Below are positions 49,240 through 59,008 of a stretch of DNA of 64,000 nt, in pieces. The position numbers and the translations under genes are program-made. The DNA lies in assembly GCF_049898325.1 (NCBI RefSeq), contig NZ_JAFCXL010000012.1, positions 1 to 64,000 on the forward strand, in the 5' to 3' direction. The stretch comes from JAFCUW01 sp049898325 (GTDB taxonomy: Bacteria > Pseudomonadota > Gammaproteobacteria > Burkholderiales > Burkholderiaceae_D). Positions within the stretch are counted from its first letter, which is position 1. Each line of letters starts with the position of its first letter. The notes below the pieces were generated by a model. The model searched no databases, had not been told where the DNA came from, and saw nothing but the letters and a program-made list of their open reading frames with translations.

Positions 49240-49800
49240 ATGAAAAAGCTCATTTTCGCACTCATCGCTGCCACCGCAGCCATCGGTTCGGCCCAGGCGG
49301 CACAGCCGGGCCCTTACGTCGGCGTCGGTATCGCCAACGCTGATCACAGCGCCTCGATTCCTGGCACGACGTCGTCGAGCAGCGACGGCTACAAAACTTC
49401 CGGCAAGATTTTCGGCGGCTACGAATTCGACCAGACCTTCGGCGTCGAAGTCGGCTACACCGATTTCCGCAGCTCGGACTACAACTACACCCTGAACGGC
49501 ATCAACCGCACCGGCACCAGCGATGGCAAGTCGTATTACGTCGCCGGTAAAGCCAGTGCCCCGATCAACGAGCAGTTCTCCGTGTTCGGCAAACTGGGCG
49601 CGGCCCAGAACAAGCGCAACTACAGCGACTCGCTGCTGAGCGGCGACACCAGCAAGACCGAACTGTACGCCGGCGTCGGCGCCCAGTACAACTTCAACCC
49701 GAAGGTTGCTGTGAGCCTCGAGTATGAGCGCTACGGTAAAAACCAGGACATCGGCGCCAAGTCCGACGTCATCACGCTCGCTGCCAAGTATTCGTTCTAA
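49240..49800 (+). CDS. Outer membrane beta-barrel protein, OmpA-like
   Basis: This 186-residue protein has a clear signal peptide (MKKLIFALIAATAAIGSAQA, cleavage before AQPG). Alternating amphipathic strands follow, such as PYVGVGIAN, KIFGGYEFDQTFGVEVGYTDF, SYYVAGKAS and ELYAGVGAQYNFNPKVAVSLEYERYG, ending with a C-terminal aromatic (YSF), the outer-membrane insertion signal. It would form an eight-stranded barrel. There is no peptidoglycan-binding domain. A strong terminator follows. Confidence 0.9.
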   Translation: MKKLIFALIAATAAIGSAQAAQPGPYVGVGIANADHSASIPGTTSSSSDGYKTSGKIFGGYEFDQTFGVEVGYTDFRSSDYNYTLNGINRTGTSDGKSYYVAGKASAPINEQFSVFGKLGAAQNKRNYSDSLLSGDTSKTELYAGVGAQYNFNPKVAVSLEYERYGKNQDIGAKSDVITLAAKYSF

Positions 49801-49825
49801 GCAACGCGCCTGAGCTAGTCAAAAC

Positions 49826-49857
49826 AAAAGCCCGCCGGATCGCTCCGGCGGGCTTTT
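49826..49857. terminator. Bidirectional Rho-independent terminator
   Basis: AAAAGCCCGCCGGA-TCGC-TCCGGCGGGCTTTT: a perfect 14-bp stem. A-tract on the left and T-tract on the right serve both the barrel gene (plus) and, less directly, the convergent ettA (minus). Confidence 0.95.
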
Positions 49858-49914
49858 GCATGTGGCGCTCGCCTTTGGTGGCCAGGCCGCGCCGCGGCCT
49901 GGCCTGCCAGGTAA

Positions 49915-51582
<1,668 letters not shown>

Positions 51583-51661
51583 TGTGTTCGAATTCTCAGG
51601 TAGGACGGAAGGTCCACAGCATACCGGAAAAGACCCCGTTCGGGCCACCTCCGACCGGCGG

Positions 51662-52537
51662 CTAAGTACTGCGGCGCGCGCGCCACAAACCTTCCGCCGC
51701 GTACAGGGCCAGCGCGCTCCAGATCAGCGCGAAGCCCACCAGGCGGTCCGCCGTGAACGCTTCGTGGAACAGCCACACCCCCAGCAGGAACTGGATGGTG
51801 GGGCCGATATACTGGATCATGCCCAGCACCGCCATGGGAATGCGGCGCGCGCCGGCGGCAAACATGAGCAGGGGAATGGCGGTGATGGGGCCGGCCGCCA
51901 CCAGCAGCCAGCGGGTGCTGTCGGACGGCGTCGTCAGAAATACATTGGCGCCGTGCATGCTCAGCCACACCACGTAGCCCAGCGCCAGCGGAAACAGCAC
52001 CATGGTTTCAAAGGCCAGCCCTTCGAGGGCGCCCAGCGCCGCCGTCTTGCGCAGCAGGCCATAGCCGCCGAAGGTGGCCGCCAGCGCCAGCGCGATCCAC
52101 GGCACCGTGCCCGCCTGCCAGGTCAGCCACAACACGCCGGCGGCGGCGACGGCGATGGCCGTCCACTGCAGGCGGCGCAGGCGCTCGCCCAGCACCACGT
52201 AGCCCAGCATGATGTTGACGAGTGGATTGATGAAATAGCCGAGGCTGGCGTCGATGACGTGGCCGTGGTTGACGGACCAGATATAGATGAGCCAGTTCAC
52301 GCTCAGCAGCAGCGCGCTGGCGACGAAGCCGGCCACCACCTTCGGCCGCCGCAGCACCTCGGGCAGCCAGCCCCACTGGCGGCGCACGCTGAGCACGATC
52401 ACCAGGAAGGCCAGCGACCACAGCACGCGGTGCGCCAGGATCTGTCCGGCCGGCACCTCTTGAAGCGCATGAAAATACAGGGGAAACAAGCCCCAGCTGA
52501 GAAACGCCAGGGTGGCGTAGATGATGCCGGTGCGCAT
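51662..52537 (-). CDS. rarD: EamA family transporter RarD
   Basis: This 291-residue membrane protein has ten hydrophobic helices in two EamA repeats. The N terminus GIIYATLAFLSWGLFPLYFHAL and the internal WLIYIWSVNHGHVIDASLGYFINPLVNIMLGYV are the RarD signature. RarD is a putative drug/metabolite exporter, with chloramphenicol sensitivity reported as a phenotype of related genes. Its substrate is not established. Confidence 0.92.
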   Translation of the reverse strand: MRTGIIYATLAFLSWGLFPLYFHALQEVPAGQILAHRVLWSLAFLVIVLSVRRQWGWLPEVLRRPKVVAGFVASALLLSVNWLIYIWSVNHGHVIDASLGYFINPLVNIMLGYVVLGERLRRLQWTAIAVAAAGVLWLTWQAGTVPWIALALAATFGGYGLLRKTAALGALEGLAFETMVLFPLALGYVVWLSMHGANVFLTTPSDSTRWLLVAAGPITAIPLLMFAAGARRIPMAVLGMIQYIGPTIQFLLGVWLFHEAFTADRLVGFALIWSALALYAAEGLWRARRST

Positions 52538-52606
52538 GGGGGACGATCGAAGATTTGCCGAGGCGACATTATCTCCGAATTGTCCCGGCGCTGCCGGCGC
52601 TGCGCT

Positions 52607-54220
52607 TTATTGGCCCACCGAGAACAGCACCGCATTGTTGATCGCATACACGAGCCCGTCCGGCCCCACCGCGGTGGGGGTGTAGGATTCACCGAGCCCG
52701 CTGGTGAGGCGGATTTTCTGGCTCAGGGTATTGCTCGTCAAATCCCAGCGGTACAGGTAGCCGTCTTCGCTGTTGACCAGGATCGACTTGGTGAACGGAT
52801 CGACGGCGGCCGTGTTGATGCACCATTCGGTGACCCCGCCCGGGAAATTCGGATCGGGCGTGGGGCCGAGGATGGTGAGGATTTCCTTCATCACCCTGAC
52901 GCTGGCGGTGGCGCTGACGGGGTCGGCCATGCTGGCGTTCGGGTCGAGCACGGCGATGCGGTTTTTCGAGTCGCCACTGCCGGCGCGGCCGTAGTTGTTG
53001 TACTTCGTCATCACCAGGTAGGGCGAACTGCCGCTGTAGCCGGGCACCATGGCGGCCGGCACCACGGACGGCGTGTCGTCCCAGCCGAAGGAGCCGGGCG
53101 TCTTGCTGGTGGCCAAGGTGCTGTCGAAGTGCAGCAGCCAGCCGCGCGCATTGTGCAGGTTCGTCACGGGCTCGAGCACGCCAAAATAGACGTCGCCGTC
53201 CGGCCCCACCATGGGCGCGGCGGTGCTGTCCTCGCTGATGCGCGATGGACTCAAGGTAAATGGATCGACCAGCGCCGCCTTCGACTTGAGCGACAAGGTG
53301 GCGGCGTCGAGCGCGAGCAGCTGGCCGTTGATGCCCGTGCTTTTGACCACCACGTAGACGGTTTTCTGGTCGTTCGAGATGGCCGGCGCGGCGCCCATGG
53401 CCGGTTTGCTCATGGTGGCGTCGCCGCTGGCGCTGACGGCGCTGACCCAGCTGCCGTTGCCATCGGCGCCGATGCGGGCGATGCCGCTGACCAGGCCGGC
53501 GGGATTGGCGCCGGTGACGACAAAGCCGAAAAACAGGTTGCCCGCATTGTCGGCCGTGATGGGCGTGTTGATGAACACGCTCGCGTCCAGCACCCCCTGG
53601 TTGGCGCTGTAGGCGCTGCTGCCATAAAACACCAAGGTGTTGGTGCTGGCGCCGGCCGCGTCGGCGTCGTCCCGATACAACACTTTGCCACCGGCGCCCG
53701 GCATCACGATGCGGTTGTTTTTGGTCAGCGTGATGTTGTAGGCGGGCGTCCAGTTGTGCGCCGGCATCACGTAATCGCTGTCGATGCTCCAGCGCAGCGC
53801 CCCCGTGGCGCCGGCCCGCGCTTCGACGCGAAAACTGTCGGCGACGGACCGCTTGACGGGCACCAGCACCGTGTTTTTTGCCGTGATGACGGGCGAGCCG
53901 TAATGCACGAGCAGGTAGCCCTGGCTGCTGTACTGGGGCGCCACGTCCACGGGAGTTTGCCAGACGATGCGGTTCAATGCCTGGGTTTTAAGGCTCGATT
54001 GCGCCGTGTGCTGGGCGTCGCCGCCATAACTGAGCCAGGCGGCGCCGGTCACCGGCAGCGGGTCCGGCACAGGCTGCACGGGCGCCGGCGCGGGCGTGAC
54101 CGCCGCACTGCCGCCACCGCCACCACCGCTACAGGCGGCAATGGCGGCCAGCACGGCAATGGCGGCGAGGGCCGCGGCGCGGCGGCGCCCAGGCAGCGTT
54201 TTTGTGGGGTGATCGCCCAT
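52607..54220 (-). CDS. PQQ-like beta-propeller lipoprotein
   Basis: This 537-residue protein has a lipoprotein signal (RRRAAALAAIAVLAAIAAC, Cys near residue 29) followed by a Gly-rich spacer and a Pro/Ala linker. The rest shows repeated blade-like segments (WLSYGGDAQHTAQS, GSPVITAKNTVLVPVK, GALRWSID, DGYLYRWDLTSN, GPDGLVYAINNAVLFSVGQ), the pattern of PQQ-binding-type propellers such as BamB-like scaffolds. Probably a periplasmic or surface-anchored ligand binder. The ATG at 54220 has GGAGATACC upstream. It is divergent from the HzsA-like gene, across a region with unusual repeats. Confidence 0.85.
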   Translation of the reverse strand: MGDHPTKTLPGRRRAAALAAIAVLAAIAACSGGGGGGSAAVTPAPAPVQPVPDPLPVTGAAWLSYGGDAQHTAQSSLKTQALNRIVWQTPVDVAPQYSSQGYLLVHYGSPVITAKNTVLVPVKRSVADSFRVEARAGATGALRWSIDSDYVMPAHNWTPAYNITLTKNNRIVMPGAGGKVLYRDDADAAGASTNTLVFYGSSAYSANQGVLDASVFINTPITADNAGNLFFGFVVTGANPAGLVSGIARIGADGNGSWVSAVSASGDATMSKPAMGAAPAISNDQKTVYVVVKSTGINGQLLALDAATLSLKSKAALVDPFTLSPSRISEDSTAAPMVGPDGDVYFGVLEPVTNLHNARGWLLHFDSTLATSKTPGSFGWDDTPSVVPAAMVPGYSGSSPYLVMTKYNNYGRAGSGDSKNRIAVLDPNASMADPVSATASVRVMKEILTILGPTPDPNFPGGVTEWCINTAAVDPFTKSILVNSEDGYLYRWDLTSNTLSQKIRLTSGLGESYTPTAVGPDGLVYAINNAVLFSVGQ

Positions 54221-54392
54221 GGTATCTCCAGTCCGGTCAGGTGGCGCGCGGACGCTTGCCGCTTGCATCGCTGGCAAGATTGCGCTTTTCTGTGGGAAAT
54301 TTCAAGTTCGCCGTGCAAACCCACGATGAGGCTGGGATAAACTGTTGCGTGGCTGATTTTTCCCTACAACGATGCGTTCTTCGCACCGGCAA

Positions 54393-54414
54393 ATTATGCA
54401 TATCCTTGCATAAT
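54393..54414. repeat. AT-rich inverted repeat next to the 12-bp array
   Basis: ATTATGCA-TATCCT-TGCATAAT: perfect 8-bp arms with a 6-base spacer, five bases before the 12-bp repeat array. The stretch is AT-rich in an otherwise GC-rich setting and may be a promoter or operator or an easily melted element. Confidence 0.55.
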
Positions 54415-54418
54415 CGCC

Positions 54419-54562
54419 TGTGGGTAAACGTGTGGACAAGCCTGTTCACAGCCCCCCTGACAAGTCGGTGGACAAGCCTGTGGACAACACCCCGCGCCAG
54501 CTTGTGGACAAGCCTGTTCACAACATTGTTCACAACCCTGTTGACAGCTGTGTGGACAAGCC
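54419..54562. repeat. Twelve-unit 12-bp tandem array with DnaA-box-like nonamers
   Basis: Twelve consecutive 12-bp units can be aligned (consensus TGTGGACAAGCC on the plus strand). TGTGGACAA occurs exactly at 54431, 54479, 54503 and 54551, all in one 12-bp phase. Related units in the same phase are TGTGGGTAA (54419), GGTGGACAA (54467), TGTTCACAA (54515, 54527) and TGTTGACAG (54539). On the minus strand the core is TTGTCCACA, one base from the E. coli DnaA box TTATCCACA. The period equals four codons and encodes LWTS/LFTT-type repeats in the frame of the following gene. Confidence 0.8.
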
Positions 54563-56679
54563 CCGCGCACGCGGCCACCCCCGCGCCCTATCCGATCCTG
54601 TTCGTCACCCAGGTGCCCCTGCACACCGATGTCGCCGCCCGCCTGTCGGCCTTCGCCAACCACCTCACCGGCCCCGACCAGGTGCCCCGCGGCGGCGACC
54701 TGATGCTGCGCTATCCGGACGGCACACTGCGCGCGCTCACCCGCGAAGCGGGCTTCGGCAACGCCGGCATGCAGGGCGCCGGCGCCATCGCCGTGCGCGA
54801 GCCGGCCGTGCACCGCAGCGGCCGGCGCGCCCTGTTCAGCATGTTGACGGGCGCCCCCACCGGCCCGGGCGACAAGGCCGCGCCCGTATGGCAGCTCTAC
54901 GAGGTGCGCGGCCTGCAACGGCGCCAGCGCGCCGTCATCACCAGGCTGGCGGGCCAGGCGGCCAGCTGCAACAACCTCTCACCCCTGTACGGCAGCGACG
55001 ACCGGGTATTGTTTACCTCGGACTGCCCGCGCGGCGGCGCTGCCCAGGCCCACCTGTACCCGGCGCTCGACGAATACGAAGCGAGCCCCACCACCAGCGG
55101 CATCTGGCAGCTCGATCCGGCCACGGGCGCGCTGCGCATCCTCAACCACGCCGTCAGCGGCGCCTTCACCCCCATCCTCGATAGCGACGGCCGCGTGGTA
55201 TTTACCCGCTGGGACCACCAGCAGCAGGACCAGCTGGCCCAGCGCGATCGCGACGCCGCCCGCAACGGCGTGGCGCTGCCGTTCAACTCGGGCAATCGCG
55301 CCAGCGAGCAGGCCGGCGCCCCGCTGCTGCCCGGACGCGACGAGGTGTTCCCCGAGTCGCGCAGCGGCAGCCGCGGACCGTACGGCGAGGTGTCTGCCTT
55401 CGCCACCAATTTTTTTACCCTGTGGCAGATGGAAGAGGACGGCCGCAACGAAGAGACCTTGAACCACGTCGGCCAGCACGAACTGGCGTTCGGCTACCTG
55501 ACCCCCACCTTCAAGGACGACCCGGCGCTGTCGAACCACACCAACGACCGCTTCCACCGCAACCGGCTGGCGCTGCGCCGCGAGGGCGGCCTGTTTCATG
55601 CGCGCGAAGAGCCGCGCCGGCGCGGCAGCTTCGTCGCCACGGCGGCGCGCGAATCGGCCGCCGGCACCGCCACGTTTACCACCGGCCAGCTGGTGCGCCT
55701 GAGCGGCGCGCCTGGCCTCAATGGCGAGCGCATGATGCTTATCGCCCTCACCGCCGGCGACCCCGCCGACGCCTTGCCGGGCGGGCGCTATCGCAATCCC
55801 GCGCCGCTGGCCGACGGCCGCCTGATCGCCAGTCACAGCCGCGCCGTGCGCGCCCCCGAGCAGGGCGCCAGCCTGCCCGACCTGCGCCTGGTCTGGCTGG
55901 TCCCCGGCCACGGCGGCCTGCTGCGCGCCGGCGCCCCCCTCACCAGCGGCATCGGCGCCGCCGTGCGCTGGTGGAGCCCGGCCGGCATGCGCCACTTCGA
56001 CGGCGTGCTGTGGGAGCTCGACGCCGTCGAACTGCGCCCGCGCGCGCGCACCAGGGCACGCCACGTGGCCGGCTTCGAGGCGCCCGAACTGGCCGTGCTG
56101 CGCGAAGAGCGGGTGGCGCCAGTGGCGCTGCGGGCCTGGCTGATCGAGCGCGACCTGGCGCTGATCGTCACGCGCGACCAGACCAGCCGCGATCGGGCAG
56201 ACTTGCAACAGCCGTTCAATTTGCGCGTGCCGGGCGGCGTGACCACCGTGTCGATCGCCGCGCCCACGGCCAGGCGCTACGACATCGCCCACTTCCAGCT
56301 GTTCCAGGCCGACGCCGTGCGCGCCTACCCGGGCCGCCCGGGCCGGCGCGCGCTGGCCCAGCCCCTGCACGACGGCGCGGCCACGGCCGCCAACCGGCCC
56401 AATCGGGCCGGCCCGGTGGGCAGCGTGAAGATCGCCGCCGACGGGTCGACGGCGGCCTTCGTGCCGGCGCGGCGTGCGCTGACATGGCAAACTGTCGACC
56501 CGGCCGGCACGCCGGTGGTACGCGAACGCAACTGGATTACCTTCCAGGCGGGAGAAATGCGCACCTGCGCGTCCTGCCACGGCACCAACACGGCCAACCA
56601 GGCCGGATTGGCGGCGCCGATGAACAAGCCGGAGGCGCTGCGTGAACTGCTGCGTCACTGGAAAACCCTGCCACCTTGA
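54430..56679 (+). CDS. Hydrazine synthase alpha-like (HzsA-related) c-type haem protein
   Basis: About 749 residues from the GTG used here. The body has features of the HzsA middle beta-propeller domain family: YPILFVTQVPLHTD, RGGDLMLRYPDGTLRALT, GAGAIAVREPAVH, ILDSDGRVVFTRWDH. One CxxCH haem motif, CASCHG, lies near the C terminus in a cytochrome-like end. The export signal is probably LFTTLLTAVWTSPAHA with cleavage after AHA, encoded by the 12-bp repeat array. The start is unclear: no ATG lies between 54202 and the signal region, and GTG 54430 or TTG 54502 are options. Real hydrazine synthesis is very unlikely outside anammox bacteria. Confidence 0.75.
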   Translation: MWTSLFTAPLTSRWTSLWTTPRASLWTSLFTTLFTTLLTAVWTSPAHAATPAPYPILFVTQVPLHTDVAARLSAFANHLTGPDQVPRGGDLMLRYPDGTLRALTREAGFGNAGMQGAGAIAVREPAVHRSGRRALFSMLTGAPTGPGDKAAPVWQLYEVRGLQRRQRAVITRLAGQAASCNNLSPLYGSDDRVLFTSDCPRGGAAQAHLYPALDEYEASPTTSGIWQLDPATGALRILNHAVSGAFTPILDSDGRVVFTRWDHQQQDQLAQRDRDAARNGVALPFNSGNRASEQAGAPLLPGRDEVFPESRSGSRGPYGEVSAFATNFFTLWQMEEDGRNEETLNHVGQHELAFGYLTPTFKDDPALSNHTNDRFHRNRLALRREGGLFHAREEPRRRGSFVATAARESAAGTATFTTGQLVRLSGAPGLNGERMMLIALTAGDPADALPGGRYRNPAPLADGRLIASHSRAVRAPEQGASLPDLRLVWLVPGHGGLLRAGAPLTSGIGAAVRWWSPAGMRHFDGVLWELDAVELRPRARTRARHVAGFEAPELAVLREERVAPVALRAWLIERDLALIVTRDQTSRDRADLQQPFNLRVPGGVTTVSIAAPTARRYDIAHFQLFQADAVRAYPGRPGRRALAQPLHDGAATAANRPNRAGPVGSVKIAADGSTAAFVPARRALTWQTVDPAGTPVVRERNWITFQAGEMRTCASCHGTNTANQAGLAAPMNKPEALRELLRHWKTLPP

Positions 56680-56705
56680 GAGAGCCTTTGTGAATCGAAA
56701 TCCGC

Positions 56706-56734
56706 TTGCAATTATCACCACGTGGGACTATTGT
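56706..56734 (+). promoter_or_regulatory. Likely kup promoter
   Basis: TTGCAA (56706-56711) and TATTGT (56729-56734) are spaced by 17 bases. Transcription would begin near 56741, which rules out the GTG at 56722 as the kup start and supports the TTG at 56767. Confidence 0.5.
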
Positions 56735-56766
56735 GCGATGCACCAAAACAACAATACGGTGCAACC

Positions 56767-58644
56767 TTGACTCCCGAACACAAGAAGGCCAGCCTGGCGA
56801 CGATGACGCTGGCGGCAGTCGGTATCGTCTACGGCGATATCGGTACCAGTCCCCTGTACACCCTCAAGACCATCTTCGACCCGGAACACGGGCTGGCCTT
56901 GAACACCTTCAATCTGCTCGGCGTGCTGTCGCTGATTTTCTGGGGGCTGACCATGATCGTCGCCCTCAAATACGTCACCCTGATGCTGCGCGCCGATAAC
57001 CGCGGCGAAGGCGGCATCATGGCCCTGATGGCGCTCACCCTCAGTTCCGTCACCCGTTCCTCGAAATGGTTCACGCCCTTGCTGATGCTGGGCGTACTGG
57101 GCGCGACGATGTTTTATGGCGACAGCGTGATCACCCCGGCCATCTCGGTGCTGGGCGCGATCGAGGGCCTGGAAGTGGCGGCGCCGGGGCTCGAGCGCTT
57201 CGTGGTGCCGCTGACCATCGTCGTGCTGGTGATCCTGTACTGGGCGCAAAAGCACGGCACCGCCGGCATTGGCCGCTGGTTCGGCCCCATCATGGTGGTG
57301 TGGTTCGCCGCCCTGGCCATCATGGGCGTGATCAACATCGTGCAGGCGCCGCAGATCCTGGCCGCCTTGAATCCCCTCAATGCCTTCCTGTTCATGCTGG
57401 AGAACCGCTTCGTCGCCTTCGTCGCCCTGGGCGCGGTGGTGCTGGCGTTCACCGGCGCCGAGGCGCTGTACGCCGACATGGGCCACTTCGGCAAGAAGCC
57501 CATTCAGGCCGCCTGGTTCATCGTCGTCTTTCCCGCGCTGGCGCTCAATTACCTGGGCCAGGGCGCGCTGCTGATCATGCACCCGGAAGCGATCAGCAAC
57601 CCGTTCTTCCAGCAACTGGGACCGTGGAGCGTCTACCCGCTGGTGCTGCTGTCGACCATGGCGGCGGTGATCGCCTCGCAGGCGACCATTTCCGGCACCT
57701 TCTCGATGACCAAGCAGGCCATCGCCCTGGGCCTGCTGCCGCGCATGCGCGTGCTGCACACCTCCGAGAGCGAGATCGGGCAGATTTATATCCCGGCGGT
57801 GAACTGGCTGCAGCTGATCGTGGTGCTGCTGGCGGTAATCGGTTTCGGTTCGTCCGACAAGCTCGCCGGCGCCTACGGCATCGCGGTGACCGCCACCATG
57901 CTGTGCACCACCGTGCTGACGTTCTTCCTGACCCGCTACCGCTGGCACCTGCCACTGTGGGTGTGTTTCGGCGCCACCGGCTTTTTCATCACGATGGACA
58001 TCATGCTGTTCTCGGCCAGCACCCTGAAACTGCTGCATGGCGGCTGGTTCCCGCTGCTGCTGGGCGCCGTGCTGTTTACCGTGATGGTGACCTGGAAGCG
58101 CGGTCGCGAGCTGGTGTTCGAGAACCTGCAAAAGCACGCCATTCCGCTGGAAGACTTTCTCGCCTCGCTGTTCGTGGCGCCGCCGGACCGGGTCTACGGC
58201 ACCGCCATTTTCCTGCGCGGCGAGAGCGACGGCGTGCCGCACGCGCTGCTGCACAACCTGTCGCACAACAAGGTGCTGCACGAGCGCGTGGTGTTCCTGA
58301 CGGTGCACATGCGCGAAGTGCCGTGGGTGCCGGCCGAGGAGCAGGCCAAGGTGGTGGAACTGGGCCACAACTGCTTCCAGATCAATGTCGACTACGGCTT
58401 CAAGGATGAGCCGGACATTCCCAAGATCCTGGCCCAGTGCGCGCAGCACGGCCTGCCGTTCGAGATGATGGAAACGTCGTTCTTCATCGCCCGCCAGACC
58501 GTCATTTCGGCGCCCGGCGGCGGCATGGCGCCGTGGCGCGAGCACCTGTACGTGGCAATGTCGAGAAATGCGCGCGGCGCGGCCGACTATTACCAGATTC
58601 CGCCGAACCGGGTCATTGAGTTGGGAACCCAAGTGGAAATTTAA
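56767..58644 (+). CDS. kup: Potassium transporter Kup
   Basis: About 625 residues (E. coli Kup 622). Kup is a proton-coupled potassium importer with twelve transmembrane helices. The signature TLAAVGIVYGDIGTSPLYTLK begins near residue 14. GEGGIMALMAL, FYGDSVITPAISVLGAIEGLEV and a soluble C-terminal domain follow. The start is set at TTG 56767, since the distance to TLAAVG then equals that of E. coli Kup and a promoter overlaps the upstream GTG (56722). No strong ribosome site is visible before either. Confidence 0.93.
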   Translation: MTPEHKKASLATMTLAAVGIVYGDIGTSPLYTLKTIFDPEHGLALNTFNLLGVLSLIFWGLTMIVALKYVTLMLRADNRGEGGIMALMALTLSSVTRSSKWFTPLLMLGVLGATMFYGDSVITPAISVLGAIEGLEVAAPGLERFVVPLTIVVLVILYWAQKHGTAGIGRWFGPIMVVWFAALAIMGVINIVQAPQILAALNPLNAFLFMLENRFVAFVALGAVVLAFTGAEALYADMGHFGKKPIQAAWFIVVFPALALNYLGQGALLIMHPEAISNPFFQQLGPWSVYPLVLLSTMAAVIASQATISGTFSMTKQAIALGLLPRMRVLHTSESEIGQIYIPAVNWLQLIVVLLAVIGFGSSDKLAGAYGIAVTATMLCTTVLTFFLTRYRWHLPLWVCFGATGFFITMDIMLFSASTLKLLHGGWFPLLLGAVLFTVMVTWKRGRELVFENLQKHAIPLEDFLASLFVAPPDRVYGTAIFLRGESDGVPHALLHNLSHNKVLHERVVFLTVHMREVPWVPAEEQAKVVELGHNCFQINVDYGFKDEPDIPKILAQCAQHGLPFEMMETSFFIARQTVISAPGGGMAPWREHLYVAMSRNARGAADYYQIPPNRVIELGTQVEI

Positions 58645-58645
58645 T

Positions 58646-58889
58646 CAAACAAAAGTGGACACCTACTTTTGTTTGGGCCTGAAGTGAGGGAACCTTTTTT
58701 ACACCGGCTTACAGGCGCACCCATAGTCAGGTAAAAATCACTGGCGGAGCCAGATGATTTTTGAATCGGGGCAAACAAAAGTGGACACCTACTTTTGTTT
58801 GGGCCTGAAGAGAGGGAACCTTTTTTACACCGGCTTAGAAGCGCAACCATAGTCAGGTAAAAATCACTGGCGGAGCCAGATGATTTTTT
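58646..58889. repeat. Two 118-bp direct repeats, each with two hairpins
   Basis: Unit 1 starts at 58646 and unit 2 at 58772 (period 126); they are nearly identical, differing at about five positions. Each begins with the perfect stem-loop CAAACAAAAGT-GGACACCT-ACTTTTGTTTG. Each ends with AAAAATCA-CTGGC-GGA-GCCAG-A-TGATTTTT, a terminator-like hairpin. The units directly follow the kup stop. The rest of the 364-bp gap to the FKBP gene shows only that gene's AAGGA ribosome site. Confidence 0.85.
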
Positions 58890-59008
58890 GAGGGGACGGC
58901 ACGCCAGGGCGGTGGGCGGCGTGCGTTACAAAATTCCGCGCGCCGGGGCGGGAATGGGAGTGTGGCGCTCTGCTACACTCTCTGCGCATTTATCATTTAA
59001 GGATTTTC

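Noticed and set aside
54202..54429. N-terminal extension of the HzsA-like gene from the ATG at 54202
   Set aside because: It would overlap the start of the divergent lipoprotein gene and occupy the only promoter space; the encoded 76 residues look non-conserved and have no signal peptide.
54419..54562. The 12-bp array as a CRISPR array or as the chromosomal origin
   Set aside because: Units are directly contiguous without spacers, so it is not CRISPR. No dnaA, dnaN or gid/rpmH junction is adjacent, so calling it oriC is unsupported.
56722..56766. GTG at 56722 as the kup start
   Set aside because: It lies inside a likely promoter (TTGCAA-17-TATTGT) and would lengthen the N terminus beyond the family norm.
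56728..58632. A 634-codon minus-strand open frame
   Set aside because: Shadow of kup; the translation is His/Gln/Arg-rich without domains.
58641..58850. A 69-codon minus-strand frame with repeated KSRCPLLF peptides
   Set aside because: The repeated peptide is explained by the duplicated non-coding hairpin element; no ribosome site precedes it.
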